DNA of 64,000 bases from UPXZ01 sp049840795 (GCA_049840795.1 JASGJK010000031.1:62001-126000), one strand, 5' to 3'; positions 44,283-57,385 are shown, counted from the first letter of the stretch. Numbers and translations: made by a program. Notes: a model not told the origin generated them from the sequence alone.

Positions 44283-46808
44283 ATGAAAAAAAACAATCTC
44301 ATTTTGCTTATTGCATTGCTGATATTTGGTTTGCCGCTGTGGGCGACAAATCAAACAGTAACGACAGCCGGAGATTTGACAACAGCGATAACTACCGGTA
44401 CTGCTGATACGATTTTTATTTCGGGTAGTTTTACCGTTTCGTCAGAAACCACTATCGGTAGAAGTGTTGTGCTGAAAGGTATCAACTCTCCTGAATTGAC
44501 AGGGGGAGGTAGCGACCGATTTTTTCTTATCAGTTCAGGTACGGTTGTTATTGATGGAATAACCTTTACCGGCGGTGTGAAAAGTACTAACGGTGGTGCC
44601 ATTTATATTAATGGCGGTGCACCCGCTGTTACTATCCAGAATAGTAGATTTATAAAAAATAAAATAACAACTTCGAGTTATGGAGGTGCCGCTATTTGTA
44701 TCAATCCGTCAGCAGGAGTGACCACTAATGTCTATAATTGTGTTTTTGCACACAATGAAAACGCCAATGCGAGTAACGGATACGGCGGGGCAATATCCTC
44801 GACACAAAAAGTGAATACAATCAATGTGGTGAATTGTACATTTGCACGTAATGTGGGTGGCAGGTATGGCGGACACCATTTGAGCGTGGAAAATGGCGGT
44901 ACGATCAATGCTGTCAATTGTGTGTTTTGGGGTGGTACAAATGATGCCACTACCTTGAGTGCATATACCAATAATGCTGATCTTCAACTCAGAAACAATG
45001 CGTCTTACGTTAATCTTACCAATTGTTTGAATGGTACAGGTGCCGTTACCTCTCTTGTAACAGGAAAAGGTATACCTGTTAAATGGGTATTGGCAGACGA
45101 GAGCGTACTATTTACCTCTCCATCGTCTCAACCGGGTTTTGCTGCTACCGATGCGTTAATTGCCGACTATACATTGTTAAATTCCGGGATAGGAAGTGGA
45201 AGTCAAACCGTTGTTACTACTATTCCGGCTACTGATGTGGCTGGTAATGCTCGTGTGAACGGAAAGTTAGATATAGGCGCATACGAAAATCAGGTAAAAA
45301 AAACAGTATCGGTAGATAATGCCAATGTGACTATTAGCCCTTCGGGAACAAATAATGCTTCGTTTGCCGAAGATTTTGAATTTACACTAACGCCGGCTAA
45401 TAATTATGTGGTATCGTCCGTAAAAAATGGAGAAACGTTACTTGCTCCGGTAGGTAGAGTCTATACACTTCAAGATGTTACGACAGATACACAATTGACA
45501 GTTGTAGCTGAACTTCCGCAAAATGAAATAACTGTAGCCGCGACCGGTATCACTGTAACTTCTCCCACGTTGACCGATGGTAAATTTAGTTCGGGTACTA
45601 CGGCTACGATAACTTTTACAGTTAATTCGGGTTACGAAAATCCGGTTGTAATGGTAAATAGTTCTTCTTATACACTTGCAAATGCAGTAGATGGTGTTTA
45701 TACAATATCTCTAACCGGAATTACCAGTGCGACTTCAGTCGTTATCACAGCTGCTAAAAAACAACTCGATTTCATACTGAATATAGGAGAGGGTATTAGC
45801 GGAACACCTACCATAACCAATGTTGTAAATGGAAAAGTAGAATTTGGTAGCGATGTTTTGATCACATTCGGTTTATCTGTCGGTTACCATACTCCTTATG
45901 CTGTGGTAAATGGAAAGAAAGTTGATATAACCATAAACGGAGCTTTGTATCAACTTGCAATCACTTCTATATCTAATACTACAACTGTAAATCTGTCGGC
46001 ATACGAAAAAAACGTATTACTGGCACAGGCAGACACTTATATCAGTACTCAAAGTGAAGCCGGAAATGCCACTTCGGCTAAAGATGTTGTAACACTTTTG
46101 GTGCAAGGGTCTAATGACAACACTTATATACGTCGTGCTTTTGTTGAATTTAATACCACCAGAATTAATATTGCCGAATACAATCAGGCGAAACTCAAAC
46201 TGACATACCATAGTGTGCAATACACTACTCGTCCGACCAGTTTTTATGTCAATACGGTAACAACCGAAAATGCACAAACATTGGATAACCTAACTTGGAG
46301 CAATAGCGGTAATCAAACAAACATACCATCGGGAATTACAATTAGTAATCAGTATCCGATTGAAGTAACATCGGTATCCAATGGCTCTCAGGATTCGTTT
46401 GAATTATATTTTAATGATGTGAAAGAGTTAATAAATGCCTCATCAGATGGTATAATCCGCTTGCAGTTGAATACAACTTACGGCTCCAATGGAGGCAATA
46501 ACATTAAATTTCACTCTCTTGAAAATGGGATTGCTGATTATGTGCCTCAATTGGTGTTTTTATATAATATCTCAAGTGGCTACCAAAATGCAGCGGCTTC
46601 GGGAATCAGGGCTTATGGCAATAACGATGGGCATATTGTGATTGATGGATATTTATCTTCCGAAAAAGCAACTGTATTCAATTTAGAAGGGCAGAAAATA
46701 GCTTCGCAGCAATTAAACGAAGGAAAAACCGTCATCAATCCACAGTTGAGCGCCGGATTATATATTGTGAAAGTTGGAGGTAAAACTTTAAAAGTAATCA
46801 TAAAATAA
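44283..46808 (+). CDS. Secreted parallel beta-helix protein with DNRLRE and T9SS tail
   Basis: An 841-residue protein with signal peptide MKKNNLILLIALLIFGLPLW. Residues about 20-330 form a right-handed beta-helix, probably pectate-lyase-like or adhesive (KGINSPELTGGGSDRFFLIS, ITFTGGVKSTNGGAIYINGG, NVVNCTFARNVGG); the catalytic acids of lyases are not apparent. About 330-580 holds two or three Ig/FN-like repeats with NGVYTISLTGITSATSVVIT. A DNRLRE-type domain follows (QADTYISTQSEAGNATSA, TYIRRAFVEFNTTRINIAEY, LTWSNSGNQTNIPSG). The C-terminus is a T9SS sorting domain (KATVFNLEGQKIASQQLNEG, GLYIVKVGGKTLKVIIK). It is exported and probably anchored or released as a substrate-binding or structural protein. 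Confidence 0.82.
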   Translation: MKKNNLILLIALLIFGLPLWATNQTVTTAGDLTTAITTGTADTIFISGSFTVSSETTIGRSVVLKGINSPELTGGGSDRFFLISSGTVVIDGITFTGGVKSTNGGAIYINGGAPAVTIQNSRFIKNKITTSSYGGAAICINPSAGVTTNVYNCVFAHNENANASNGYGGAISSTQKVNTINVVNCTFARNVGGRYGGHHLSVENGGTINAVNCVFWGGTNDATTLSAYTNNADLQLRNNASYVNLTNCLNGTGAVTSLVTGKGIPVKWVLADESVLFTSPSSQPGFAATDALIADYTLLNSGIGSGSQTVVTTIPATDVAGNARVNGKLDIGAYENQVKKTVSVDNANVTISPSGTNNASFAEDFEFTLTPANNYVVSSVKNGETLLAPVGRVYTLQDVTTDTQLTVVAELPQNEITVAATGITVTSPTLTDGKFSSGTTATITFTVNSGYENPVVMVNSSSYTLANAVDGVYTISLTGITSATSVVITAAKKQLDFILNIGEGISGTPTITNVVNGKVEFGSDVLITFGLSVGYHTPYAVVNGKKVDITINGALYQLAITSISNTTTVNLSAYEKNVLLAQADTYISTQSEAGNATSAKDVVTLLVQGSNDNTYIRRAFVEFNTTRINIAEYNQAKLKLTYHSVQYTTRPTSFYVNTVTTENAQTLDNLTWSNSGNQTNIPSGITISNQYPIEVTSVSNGSQDSFELYFNDVKELINASSDGIIRLQLNTTYGSNGGNNIKFHSLENGIADYVPQLVFLYNISSGYQNAAASGIRAYGNNDGHIVIDGYLSSEKATVFNLEGQKIASQQLNEGKTVINPQLSAGLYIVKVGGKTLKVIIK

Positions 46809-46912
46809 AAACCAATTCGATATTTATGGAATAGTTATTAGCCGATGGTAGATTATGACACTACCACCGGCTAATGTGAGTTTTTCATATATACATAAAA
46901 AATAAGAAAACA

Positions 46913-49900
46913 ATGAGAACTAAAATGTTGTATGTCTTTTGTTTGTGTGTTTGGATGACGACTGCGATAGCAAGAGCCGACATCCCGTTTGCACTCAAAA
47001 ATACAACGGCAATTGACCGTAATGTCGAGTTGGTGGAAGTGAGTATACCGGCTTCGATGGTAAGTGGCTTGTCTTCGATGGGATTGTACGACGACAACAA
47101 TAAATCAATACCTTACCAGAGTGTATCGGGTAATAAAATAATTTTTCAGGCAACGATTTCAGCCAACAGTACATCGGTTTACACATTAAAAACAGGCACG
47201 CCTGCTACGGCAACTACAAAAACTTACGTTGCTCAGAAAATGCCTGCTAATCGCAACGATATAGCTTGGGAAAACGATTTGGTAGCACATCGTATGTATA
47301 GCAAAGTATTGCTCTCGTCCGAACCCAATACAGCCAACGGGGTAGATTTATGGGTAAAGAAGCAAGCAACTCCGGTGATAGATAAAATGTACACTTATTC
47401 CAATTACCATGCCGAACAAACGGAAGGGGTAGATGCTTATTCCGTGAATGGCAAAACACTCGGTGCAGGAGGGGTTGTAGCCTATGTGAACAATAAGTTA
47501 TGGTTGCATGACCCTTATGATGAATGTATCATTATAAGTAACGGTCCGCTTCGTTCGGAATTTGTGCTTACGTATAAAAATGTGTTGATTGATGGAGATT
47601 ATTACACTAAGACTTTGCGCATTTTAACTAATGCTAATGGATTATTGGATAAGGCCATTGTAAAATTTGAAGGAAAAATTAAACCGATGAAGATAGCCGC
47701 CGGTATATTTTTGCATACGAATATGACAGGAGTTACTCCGGAGGGTATTCAATATACTTCGGAAGAGAATGTGATTGGCTACGCCGAAAATAAGAGTGAG
47801 GGAACGCTGACCTCGTCCAATTCTCGTTTCTATGAAGGTATATATATGCCCGGCGAAACCTCAACGGCGGTCATCGATAATCATTTGGTTATTATGAGTG
47901 ATTACGCCGTAGGGTCGGAGTTTACCTACTATTTCGGTGGTGGATGGAATATCTTTCCTGCGGGTCGTTACACCCAAGATCAAGATTGGTTTAGTGCGTT
48001 GAAAAATTTTAAGTCAACAATTCAAAATCCGCTTTTTGTCAATCCTGAAGAATTGCCTTCCAAATCAGAGGTTGTCAACGAAGGTATTCGTGTGAATTCA
48101 TTGTGGCAGGCTGACCATACGGCATCCTTTCTTGATAATGCTTGGTACAGTGGTGTGTATCAAGCTGGCAATATGGCTTTTTACAATACCTATCCTCAAA
48201 AAGCCTATTTGAATTATGCAAAAGAGTGGGCAGAGTCTAAAACTTGGGGAGTTGGAACACATAGTTCGGCTGATGCCGATAATGTGGCGGTAGGACAAAC
48301 TTACATCGATTTGTATAATTTGGATGCTCAAAAAATAGCGTCAAAGATTGCAGCTATAAAAAGTAAAATTGATAATTTCTCGCAACAATGGTGGTGGATA
48401 GATGCTATGTATATGGCAATGCCCGCTTATGCCCGCTTAGGAACTGCCACCGGAGATAATCAATATTATGAAAAAATGTATATGCTTTTCAAAAATACGC
48501 GTGATACACTGTTGGTTTCTTCCAACACAGGACTGTGGAGTTCGGAATTATCATCGCAATATGGTTCTGCGCCTTATGCTACCGGTTGGACAAATAGGGC
48601 AACCGATGGATTGTTCAATAAAGAAAAAGGTTTGTGGTATAGAGATTGGGGTTATCAACCCGGAGTTCCCCTAAAGAGGGACCCGAATAATGGAGGAACA
48701 TCAGATAGTGATACATCAAGTGATTATTGTGCAAAACAAACGCTCAATGGTAAAGATATATTTTGGGGACGTGGTAACGGATGGGCAATTGGAGCTATGG
48801 CGCATACGTTGAGGTGCCTTCCAAACAATGCGCCTCATCGCGAAGAATATGAACTGATTTTGAAAACAATGGCGCCGGCTCTCAAAGCTTGTCAGCGTGA
48901 GGATGGCGCCTGGAATATGAGTTTATACGACTCGGATTATCGTCCGGGAGGTGAGACGAGTGGTACTGCATTAATAACCTTTGCTCTCGCTTGGGGAATT
49001 AATAATCATTTGCTTGACAGTGCAACATACTATTCAGTAATAGCCAAAGCTTGGAATAATTTGGTGAAATATTCAGTGCAAACCAATGGGGTGGTATCAC
49101 GCATACAAGGAGAGGGCGAAGCCCCCATTGATCCTACCCGCCTGATGAATTCGCGCAATACTTCAGAAAGTAAAAAAGTGGCTTTCGGAGTAGGTGTGTT
49201 TCTTTGTGCCGCTTCCGAAGTTGCAAAATTAGCGCCCGGGATAATGCCCGAAGCACCACAAGTATTGATGAGCTTAGATTCGGTAGTGTTGCAAGACGCT
49301 ACTCACATCAAAGCCACCTTTAGCCACACTCTCGAAAGTACATCTGCACAAAATATAGTGAACTATATAATTGCCGATGCACCGGCAATTGTGTCGGTAG
49401 CACAGTTAAATACAAAATCCGTAGTGATTACCTTATCAGGAGAAATAGACTACGGACGCTACAAATTAACCGTTTCGGATGTGAAAGGGGCGGACGAACT
49501 CGCTCTTGGGGCGGATAATTCAAAAATATTTCTTCACACAGTACCGCTTACTGCTGTGGATTATGCCCAAACTGTGACAGCCATTGGTAATCAAACGGGC
49601 AATCCGCCGGCAAATACTGTGGACAACAACCTTGCAACACGTTGGGCGCAAGCCGGAACAGGTCAATGGATTCAGTTTGATTTGGGCAATCCGTTCAATG
49701 TTTATGCGATAGACATTGCTTATTATTTAGGCACAAGTCGTTTGTCTTATTTTAATGTGCAGACAAGCACCGACGGAACTAACTTTACTACCGTTTTGAG
49801 TAATCAAACAACAAGCGGATTAACAGATGAAATGGAGCGTTATAAGTTTTCTCAACCGGTGTCGGCGCGCTACGTGAGAATTGTAGGAAATGGAAACTCA

Positions 49901-52863
49901 ACGGGAGGTGAAAATTGGAACAGTATAACTGAAGTGCGTGTTCGATTTGACAATACCCCCGTTTTTGATGTCATAATGAAACGTATTCGCGAAACGGAAT
50001 GGGCAGGCGTGAGTAGCAATGTAACGGCGCTTGATGCCGATGTGTCTGCTTTACTCACAAACCTTGCAACTAACGGATCTTGGGCAGATATTGATTATAC
50101 CAGTACGGCACAAACGAGTTGGGAACCGGTTACGCATCTTGATCGTCTGAAAAAAATGGTACAAGCATATACGCTAAATACATCGTCTTATTATGGTAAA
50201 GCAGAGGTTTTTTCTGCTATTTCCACAGCGTTGGAGTTCTGGTACACTGCCGATCCGCGTAGCACGAATTGGTATATGCAGCAAATAGCTTGTCCGCAGA
50301 GGATGGGAGTGATGTTGATTTTAATGAGAGCGGGAGCGCAACACTTATCGTCCGAACTTGAAACCAAATTGCTCACACGTATGGAAACCATTGGTGGACG
50401 TCCTGATCAATCCGGCTCACAAGGCACCGGTGCAAATAAAGTAGATATAGCTACACATTGGGTATATCGGGGTTGTCTTAAAGAAGATGCTTCCGTATTA
50501 TCGTTTGGAGTCGAGCAAGTTTATTATCCGGTATTTATAACTACGTCCGAAGGATTACAAAGTGATTTCTCTTATTTTCAACACGGACAACAATTTTTTA
50601 CAGGTGGATATGGCTACTCGTTTGTAAACGGCATTGCTCGTATCGCCAATTTCACCATCGGAACACAATACCAAATGCCGGCTGAAAAACTACAATTGCT
50701 GACTACATTTACTCGCGATGCTTACCTGCGTTTAATACGTGGTCAATATTTTATGTACAACGTTATAGGCCGCGGTTTGTCGCGCCCTGATGCATTGGAT
50801 GCTTCCGGATCAATCGAGGTGGCTAAAAGAGTTCAAAGCCTGGATACCGAAAACAGCGCTGAATATACTTCGGTAATAAAACGTATGAATGGTGCCGAAT
50901 CTCCGTCATTTGGAATGAGTATCGGACAAAAGCATTATTGGCGTGGCGATTACTCTCTGTATTATTCTCCTGATTATAATTTTGATGTTCGTATGGCTTC
51001 AACCCGTACCTATCGAAATGAAAACGGTAATGGTGAAAATATCAAGGGTTATTTCCTCTCCGAAGGAGCGCATACTATTACGGTTGATGGCGATGAATAC
51101 CTTGATATATTTCCGGTATGGAATTGGACACGAATACCCGGTATTACAGCGCCGCAAAAAAGTTCTATTCCGCAACCCGCACAGTGGGGAACCTACGGAA
51201 CTTCTGCATTCGCGGGAGGCGTCTCAAACGGAAAAGCTGGAATTACCGTTTTCTCTCTTAATAATTCAGAATACAGTATTAACACCTCAGCTCAGAAAAC
51301 TTGGTTTATGTTTGGAAATGAAGTGGTTTGCTTGGGCGCCGGAATCAAATCTACGGCTTCTGAGGAGATTAATTCCACTATCAACCAGTGTTTACATAAG
51401 GGAGATATCGTAATGTCGGCTAACGGAACTACAACCACCCTTACTACCGGAACGTTCACTCCCACCAACATTGATTGGATTTATCATAATAAAGTAGGTT
51501 ATTATTTCCCAAAAGGAGGAAATATCAATCTTTCCAATGCTGTGGGAAGTGGAAATTGGAGTACAATAAACACCGCTTACTCCGGTGTAGTGAGCAAAGA
51601 TATATTTACTCTTTGGTTTAATCACGGCACTATGCCTACGGCAGCTGATTACGCTTACATTGTGGTACCGGGCAAAACGTTGGAAGAAGTTAAACAGTAC
51701 AACGTCAACGATATTGAGATACTCGTAAATAGCGATTCGCTACAAGTTGTTCGACACAAATCGCAAAATCTGTGGGGATTTGTATTTTATAAAGCTGCAA
51801 GTTTTACAAACGCGGACTTCAACTTGAAAGCGGGCAACTCGTGTGCCTTAATGCTTAAAAATCCGGAAACGACAAGTGTGAGCGGTTGGCTCTCCGATCC
51901 CTCACAACTAAAACGTGAATTGAGTTTACGTTTTGTATCAGCCGCTATACCTTCTGAAAAAGAATTGGTTACTCCACTTCCGGAAACACCTTATGCTGGT
52001 TCGACAGTAAATATCATCATTGATGCCAATTCTCCGGATTATGATCCAACGGTTGCTCAAACACTGAAAATTTATCCTAGGACGATGCTTATGTGCGTGA
52101 CGGAAGTTATGCCACTACAAACTATGGTACAGATGCTTTGGTTGTAAAACAAGACAATGCCGACGGATACAGACGGGAAGCCTATTTAAAATTTGATTTG
52201 AACACATTGAATCCTGATACGATTGAAAAGGTTGAATTGAATTTGACAGTTACTAGTGCAAATACCAACATTGTTGCAACTATCTGGGAGTTGTATTATG
52301 TTACTGATGATTCTTGGAACGAAAATACCCTGACCTGGAATGTCAAACCATCTTCGTCAACTTTATTGGGAAGTTTTCCGGGTAGTCCGATAGGTACAAA
52401 AGCGACATATACACTTACTCAATCAGTATTCAACGAGTTGACAACCGGAAATAAATTGTTAAGTGTTAGGGTGATATCTACACAACGTGCTGATGGAAAA
52501 ACGGATGCCACTTTCGCGTCAAAAGAAACCGGTAATTCTGAAACATCTCCATATCTGTTGATAACGAAAAAAGTTCAAACGGGAGTTGTAAATTATACCT
52601 TATACGCCACCAAAATAGCATTGTTGGGAAATCCGGTAAAACACGGGAGATCGGCGGTGGTCTATTTTGATGCTCCAAAGGCAACTGATGTGGTTTTAAA
52701 ACTATCAGATCTTTCAGGTAGAATTGTATATAATGATAAATATCACGCCACTGCCGGATACAATCAACTCAAACTGGACACCGAGAAACTAAGTAGTGGA
52801 TTATATGTTGTGTCGGTTGCCGGTATCAATCTGTCTGGCATATTGAAGTTGGTTATAAATTGA
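46913..52863 (+). CDS. Giant secreted GH88/105-PL8 fusion with F5/8C, DNRLRE and T9SS domains (one frameshift)
   Basis: About 1983 residues after restoring one base near 52078-52082. Order: signal peptide (MRTKMLYVFCLCVWMTTAIA); DUF4861-like domain (about 40-360); GH88/105 unsaturated uronyl hydrolase (about 385-775, WWWIDAMYMAMPAYARLG, FWGRGNGWAIGAM); Ig-like (about 780-885); F5/8C discoidin (about 895-1015, DNNLATRWAQAGTGQWIQFD); PL8 lyase (about 1020-1690); DNRLRE; T9SS tail (GLYVVSVAGINLSGILKLVI). PL8 catalytic residues are spaced as in hyaluronate lyase: Asn in TGANKVD, His in QHGQQ and Tyr nine residues on in GGYG, Arg-xxx-Arg in GRGLSR. Lyase and hydrolase would act in sequence. Trp-rich NWYMQQIACPQ also matches PL8. 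Confidence 0.88.
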
Positions 52864-53052
52864 TAATCAATGTTTTAAGTGTGAATGTTTGTTTAAGATA
52901 GATTCTAAACTTAAAAGTAGTTATATTTCAAGATAAACAGTTGTTTACGAAATGTGTATAGAGGTTAACATGTGCTTTGTTGACTATTGTCAGGAGGTAA
53001 TGTTGATTTTATCATATCCATTTTTTATAGCAACAAATAAAAAAATATACGT

Positions 53053-56000
53053 ATGAAACACAGAAAAAATATTTATGTCATTGCGTTACTGATAGTCCTT
53101 CTTCCTGTTTTTCTTCAAGCGGGAAACCGTATTGTGACAAACTTTGGTGATGACTGGAAATTTAACAAATCAACACTGTCGCAATCGGCGTCTGATGTAG
53201 ATGATAGTGGTTGGACTAAAGTCACCATTCCGCATACGTGGAACGCTACCGATGCGCAAGATGGCGGCGGAAATTATACACGCACTGTAGGATGGTATAG
53301 AAAAAAGTTGGCTTGGAACGACACTTTTAACGGTAAACGGGTTTACATTGAAGCGCTGGCGGCAAGTCTTAAAGCCGATTGTTATGTCAATGGTAACTTG
53401 GTTTATACACACAAAGGAGGATACAATGCGTTTCGTTTTGAAATTACCGATTATTTGACTCCGGGTACGCAAACAACTATTGCCATCAAAGTTGATAATC
53501 AAAAAATAGATGACATTGCACCTTTATCTGGTGATTTCTCTTTATTGGAGGATTATATCGCAAGATTTTCTTGGTAATCACCGATCCGGTTCACGTGGAC
53601 CTAAACGATAGTGGTGCTAACGGCTTATACTTAACCACTTCCAACGTTTCGGCAACTTCCGCTACATTAGAAGTGCGTGCTAAAATAGTGAATCAATCTT
53701 CCGAAACTAAAACTGTAAATTTGAAAGCCATATTGAAGAACCCGGATACATTTGAGCAGATTCCGCAAATACCTACTCCACGTTTCGATGTCAATGCGAT
53801 GCGTCCGGGAGGTATTGTGGGTACATTGGAGGATAACGCTGTAAGCATTGCGGCAGGAGCAAGTTACGAATTTAAAAAACAAATTACCATAGCTAATCCG
53901 CACCTCTGGAATGGGATTACCGATCCGTACCGTTATCAGGTTGATTTAAGTGTGTCCGAAGGGACGAATATGGTAGATGTGATTTCCGATTACGTTGGTT
54001 TCCGTTTTTTCTCTGCTGATAAAACAGGCTTTTATCTTAACGGAAAATTATATCCATTGCGCGGAGTGAACCGTCATCAGGATTGGAAAGATATGGGTTA
54101 CGCCATTTCTGAAAATGAACATAATATTGATTTCGGAATGATATATGAAATAGGGGCAAATGCTGTACGTATGGCTCATTACCCTCAGGATCCTTACTTT
54201 CATGGAGCTTTTTGATAAATACGGTATTATTGTTTGGGTTGAGATTCCTTTTGTAGATAAGCCCGGAGACAATCGTGACGCTTTTTGGGAAACTACAAAG
54301 TTACAGCTGAAAGAGATGATACGTCAGCGCTACAACCGACCATCGATTGTTTTTTGGGGACTACAAAACGAAGTGTCCACCAGCAGTTATAACGATATAA
54401 TGCCGGCAAAAATTGCCGAGTGGTGTGCCTATGTAAAAGAAGAAGACCCGACAGGAAGACTTACAACACAAGCTCAAGCAGGCACCGAACGTCCAAGCTG
54501 GACAACCGATGTCTTTGGGCAAAATCGCTATCCGGGTTGGTATCAATCCGGCACCTATGGCACTTATTTGGATGGTTTACGCAGTGCATATACACTTAAT
54601 GGCGTTCAATTGCCGATTGGCTTATCGGAATATGGTGCAGGAGGCAATCCTTACCAGCACGAAATTACCACTTTGAGTGGTACCACTGTACCCGGTGCAC
54701 CTTACGGGCACGGGCAACCTTGGCATCCGGAAGAATATCAGAGCTTAATCCACGAATTGGCAATTAAGGACATCAATGCACGTACGTGGGTGTGGGGAAC
54801 TTTTGTTTGGAATATGTTTGATTTTGCTTCGGATTCGCGTAGTGAAGGAGGACAACCCGGAATCAACGATAAAGGTTTGGTTACTCACGACCGTAAATTA
54901 AAGAAAGACGCTTTTTTTATTTATAAAGCAAATTGGAGTAAAGACCCTACGATACATATTGCAAGTCGCAGATTTGAAGAACGCCAAACGGCAACAACGC
55001 CGGTAAAGATGTATAGCAACTGCCCCGATGTAGAACTCTTTGTAAATGGTGTTTCACAAGGAAAAAAACAGAATACAAATGCAAATAATTTTATCTTGGA
55101 ATGGACTAATGTTCCGCTATCTAACTGTGGTTCCGGTGATGCCGGAAATAACCTTATTATTGTGAAAGGGATACTTGATGGTAAGGAATATAACGATACG
55201 GTGGTGTGGAAACGGAGATTTTCTTCATCGATTAGTTTAACATCATCAGTATTATTAATAGACAATGCAACACGCAAAATAAGTCTGACGTCAACGGTAA
55301 ACGCGGCAAATATACAGCAAGTTATAACGCCGGTGCAAGGTGCGAGTTTTGTGTTGGTTGCTGTCGATGGAGTTACACCGGTCACATCAGGCTATGTAGA
55401 ACCGGGTATGAAATTGAATGTAACAGCCGAAGATGGAGTGACCAAGGGCAGTGTATGAGTTTGTGGTACTTCATATTGCGTATAAAAAAACGGCAACAGC
55501 CGATGCGCAGGAAAATACAACCAATACGCCGGACAAAGCAGTAGATGGAGATATGACTACCCGTTGGGCTGCTCCTAACAATGCAACAGCCGCGTGCGCC
55601 ACATTGGCTAGAAGTAGATTTAGGACAAAACTATGTGTTAAACCACGTGGCAATACAGTGGTTTAACAGCGCTACCAATCAACGCGCCTACAAATATATC
55701 GTACAGGCAAGAAAAAATAGTGAAACTAATTATACAACAATCGTTAATCGTGCGGCAAATGCTCAAACAGATTTGGTTAGCGATGCCGTTGATGATGCCA
55801 TTGGTCGATACGTGAGAGCCTATGTTACAGGATCCACCAATACAGGAGCTTATGCTTATCCTTCGATTTTTGAATTGCAAGTGAATGGATGGTACATCTC
55901 TTCCACAACATATAATATTGATTTCTCCAAAAAAAACATTACCGTTCCGTACAGTGACGAAGTTTTAGATATAGAGGATTTTTTGAGCAATATTACATTT

Positions 56001-56363
56001 ATAGGTAACGAAAACCACCGTGTGGAGTCTTCAGCTTATTACATTGTTGACGGAGCACAGCTTATAGTGACCGATTCCGATAATAAACCAACGGCTTTCA
56101 CCATTACCATTGAAAATCCCACGGGAATTACAAAACCCAAAGTTGTCTCTGATCTTTTTGTACTTAATCGTCAAAACAATATGTTACACATAACACTTCG
56201 TGGAGAGGACGCTGCGCAATTGGAAGTTATAGATATGAGCGGAAAACAGCTTGTAAATTGCAAGATGAAGAAAGAAAAGAGCCTGCATCTACCGGAAAAT
56301 ATGTATATTGTCAAAGTTTATACAGATAAAGAAATGGCTGTTGCAAAATACAATATGCAGTAA
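53053..56363 (+). CDS. Secreted GH2 glycosidase with F5/8C and T9SS domains (four frameshifts)
   Basis: Segments in different frames join into about 1100 residues: 53053 to about 53550, 53571 to about 54200, about 54190 to 55450, about 55451 to 55600, and about 55590 to 56363. Signal peptide MKHRKNIYVIALLIVLLPVF. GH2 sugar-binding and immunoglobulin-like domains (FGDDWKFNKSTLSQSASDVD, VTIPHTWNATDAQDGGGNYT) precede the TIM barrel (LRGVNRHQDW, VWVEIPFVDKP). The acid/base Glu is in VFWGLQNEVSTSS (codon at 54370) and the nucleophile Glu in GLSEYGAGG (codon at 54628). F5/8C (TTRWAAPNNATA, HWLEVDLGQNYVLNHVAIQW) and a T9SS-like tail (LEVIDMSGKQLVNCKMKK) follow. It may be a beta-galactosidase or glucuronidase; specificity is not decided. 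Confidence 0.87.
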
Positions 56364-56491
56364 AACCAACAGTACAATCTTCATCTATTGAAGAGAGCAG
56401 GTATTTCAAACTGAAAAGTGCAGGCTTTGATTCATCTTAGAATAAAAGCAAAGAAGCATTGTGCCGATATTTCTCATCTTATTCAATCAAA

Positions 56492-56526
56492 GAGGGTGTC
56501 ATCTTTAGTGACACTCTCATATTTTA
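56492..56526 (+). terminator. Terminator after the GH2 gene
   Basis: GAGGGTGTCA (56492-56501) pairs with TGACACTCTC (56509-56518), nine of ten bases, with a short loop, followed by ATATTTTAAAA. It separates the secreted enzyme genes from the ECF sigma gene. Confidence 0.7.
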
Positions 56527-56679
56527 AAATATTTGGTTCGAGTTTTTTATTTGAAATGTCATTAGTATTAAAAAAATATTGTAAATTTGTTGACTGTTAA
56601 GTAGAAACGTTAAAATATATCCATTTAACTGTTTGTTATTTACACGTTGTATTTCCCTTTTCAAATAAAATGTATTTAA

Positions 56680-57246
56680 ATGACAATAAAGGATATTAAC
56701 CAAGAAGTTATATTACGATTATCTAATGGGGATGAAAAGGCTTTTTCTTTATTATATGATAGTTATTATGTCTATCTGAATTCCGTAGCGCTATTTTATG
56801 TTTTCGACAAAGATATTGCCAATGAAATTGTGAACGATGTATTTATAAATATATGGAAAAAGCGAGCTATCTTAATTTATCCTATCCATTCATATCTTGT
56901 CCAATCAGTAAAAAACGGATGCCTCAATAATATCCGTGCTCGAAAAATTAACGAGAAAGTACTAAATGGACATAAGGCACAAATGCTTGATTACCAGGAA
57001 GAATACATATTGTCTAATCCCGCGCCAATGCAATATGTTGAAATGCTGGAGATTGAAAGACAAGTAACCGAAGCTATCGGAAAACTGCCTGAAAAGTGCC
57101 GGATTATTTTTGAACTCTATATTTTTTCGGCGAAAAGTCCGGAAGACATAGCTTCGGAATTGACCTTGAGTGTAAGTACGGTACGCGTACAAATAAAAAA
57201 TGCCGTTGATAAACTAAGGATATCCCTTGAATCGATAATTCAGTAG
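56680..57246 (+). CDS. ECF sigma-70 factor
   Basis: A 188-residue sigma factor. Region 2 (residues about 10-85) reads RLSNGDEKAFSLLYDSYYVY, NEIVNDVFINIWKKR, and SYLVQSVKNGCLNNIRAR; region 4 (about 120-185) reads AIGKLPEKCRIIFELYIFSA, SPEDIASELTLSVSTVRVQI with the helix-turn-helix and KNAVDKLRISLESIIQ. No regions 1 or 3 are present, as for the extracytoplasmic class. It is followed by a FecR anti-sigma gene and a SusC gene, the standard Bacteroidetes arrangement in which a TonB receptor controls its own ECF sigma factor. Confidence 0.92.
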   Translation: MTIKDINQEVILRLSNGDEKAFSLLYDSYYVYLNSVALFYVFDKDIANEIVNDVFINIWKKRAILIYPIHSYLVQSVKNGCLNNIRARKINEKVLNGHKAQMLDYQEEYILSNPAPMQYVEMLEIERQVTEAIGKLPEKCRIIFELYIFSAKSPEDIASELTLSVSTVRVQIKNAVDKLRISLESIIQ

Positions 57247-57385
57247 CAAAAATCGTTAAGAAAGACGAGACAAGAAAAAGAATAAAAATAAAAAAACAAC
57301 TTTTTTTTAAAAATCTAAATTTTTTTCGAGTGACATGGTTATTGATTATTGATTATGGAATATATATAAATTTTAATACTATAGA

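Noticed and set aside
54921..55385. Long antisense reading frame opposite the GH2 gene
   Set aside because: It is complementary to a clear GH2 coding region with strong homology on the plus strand. No start context or domain supports it.
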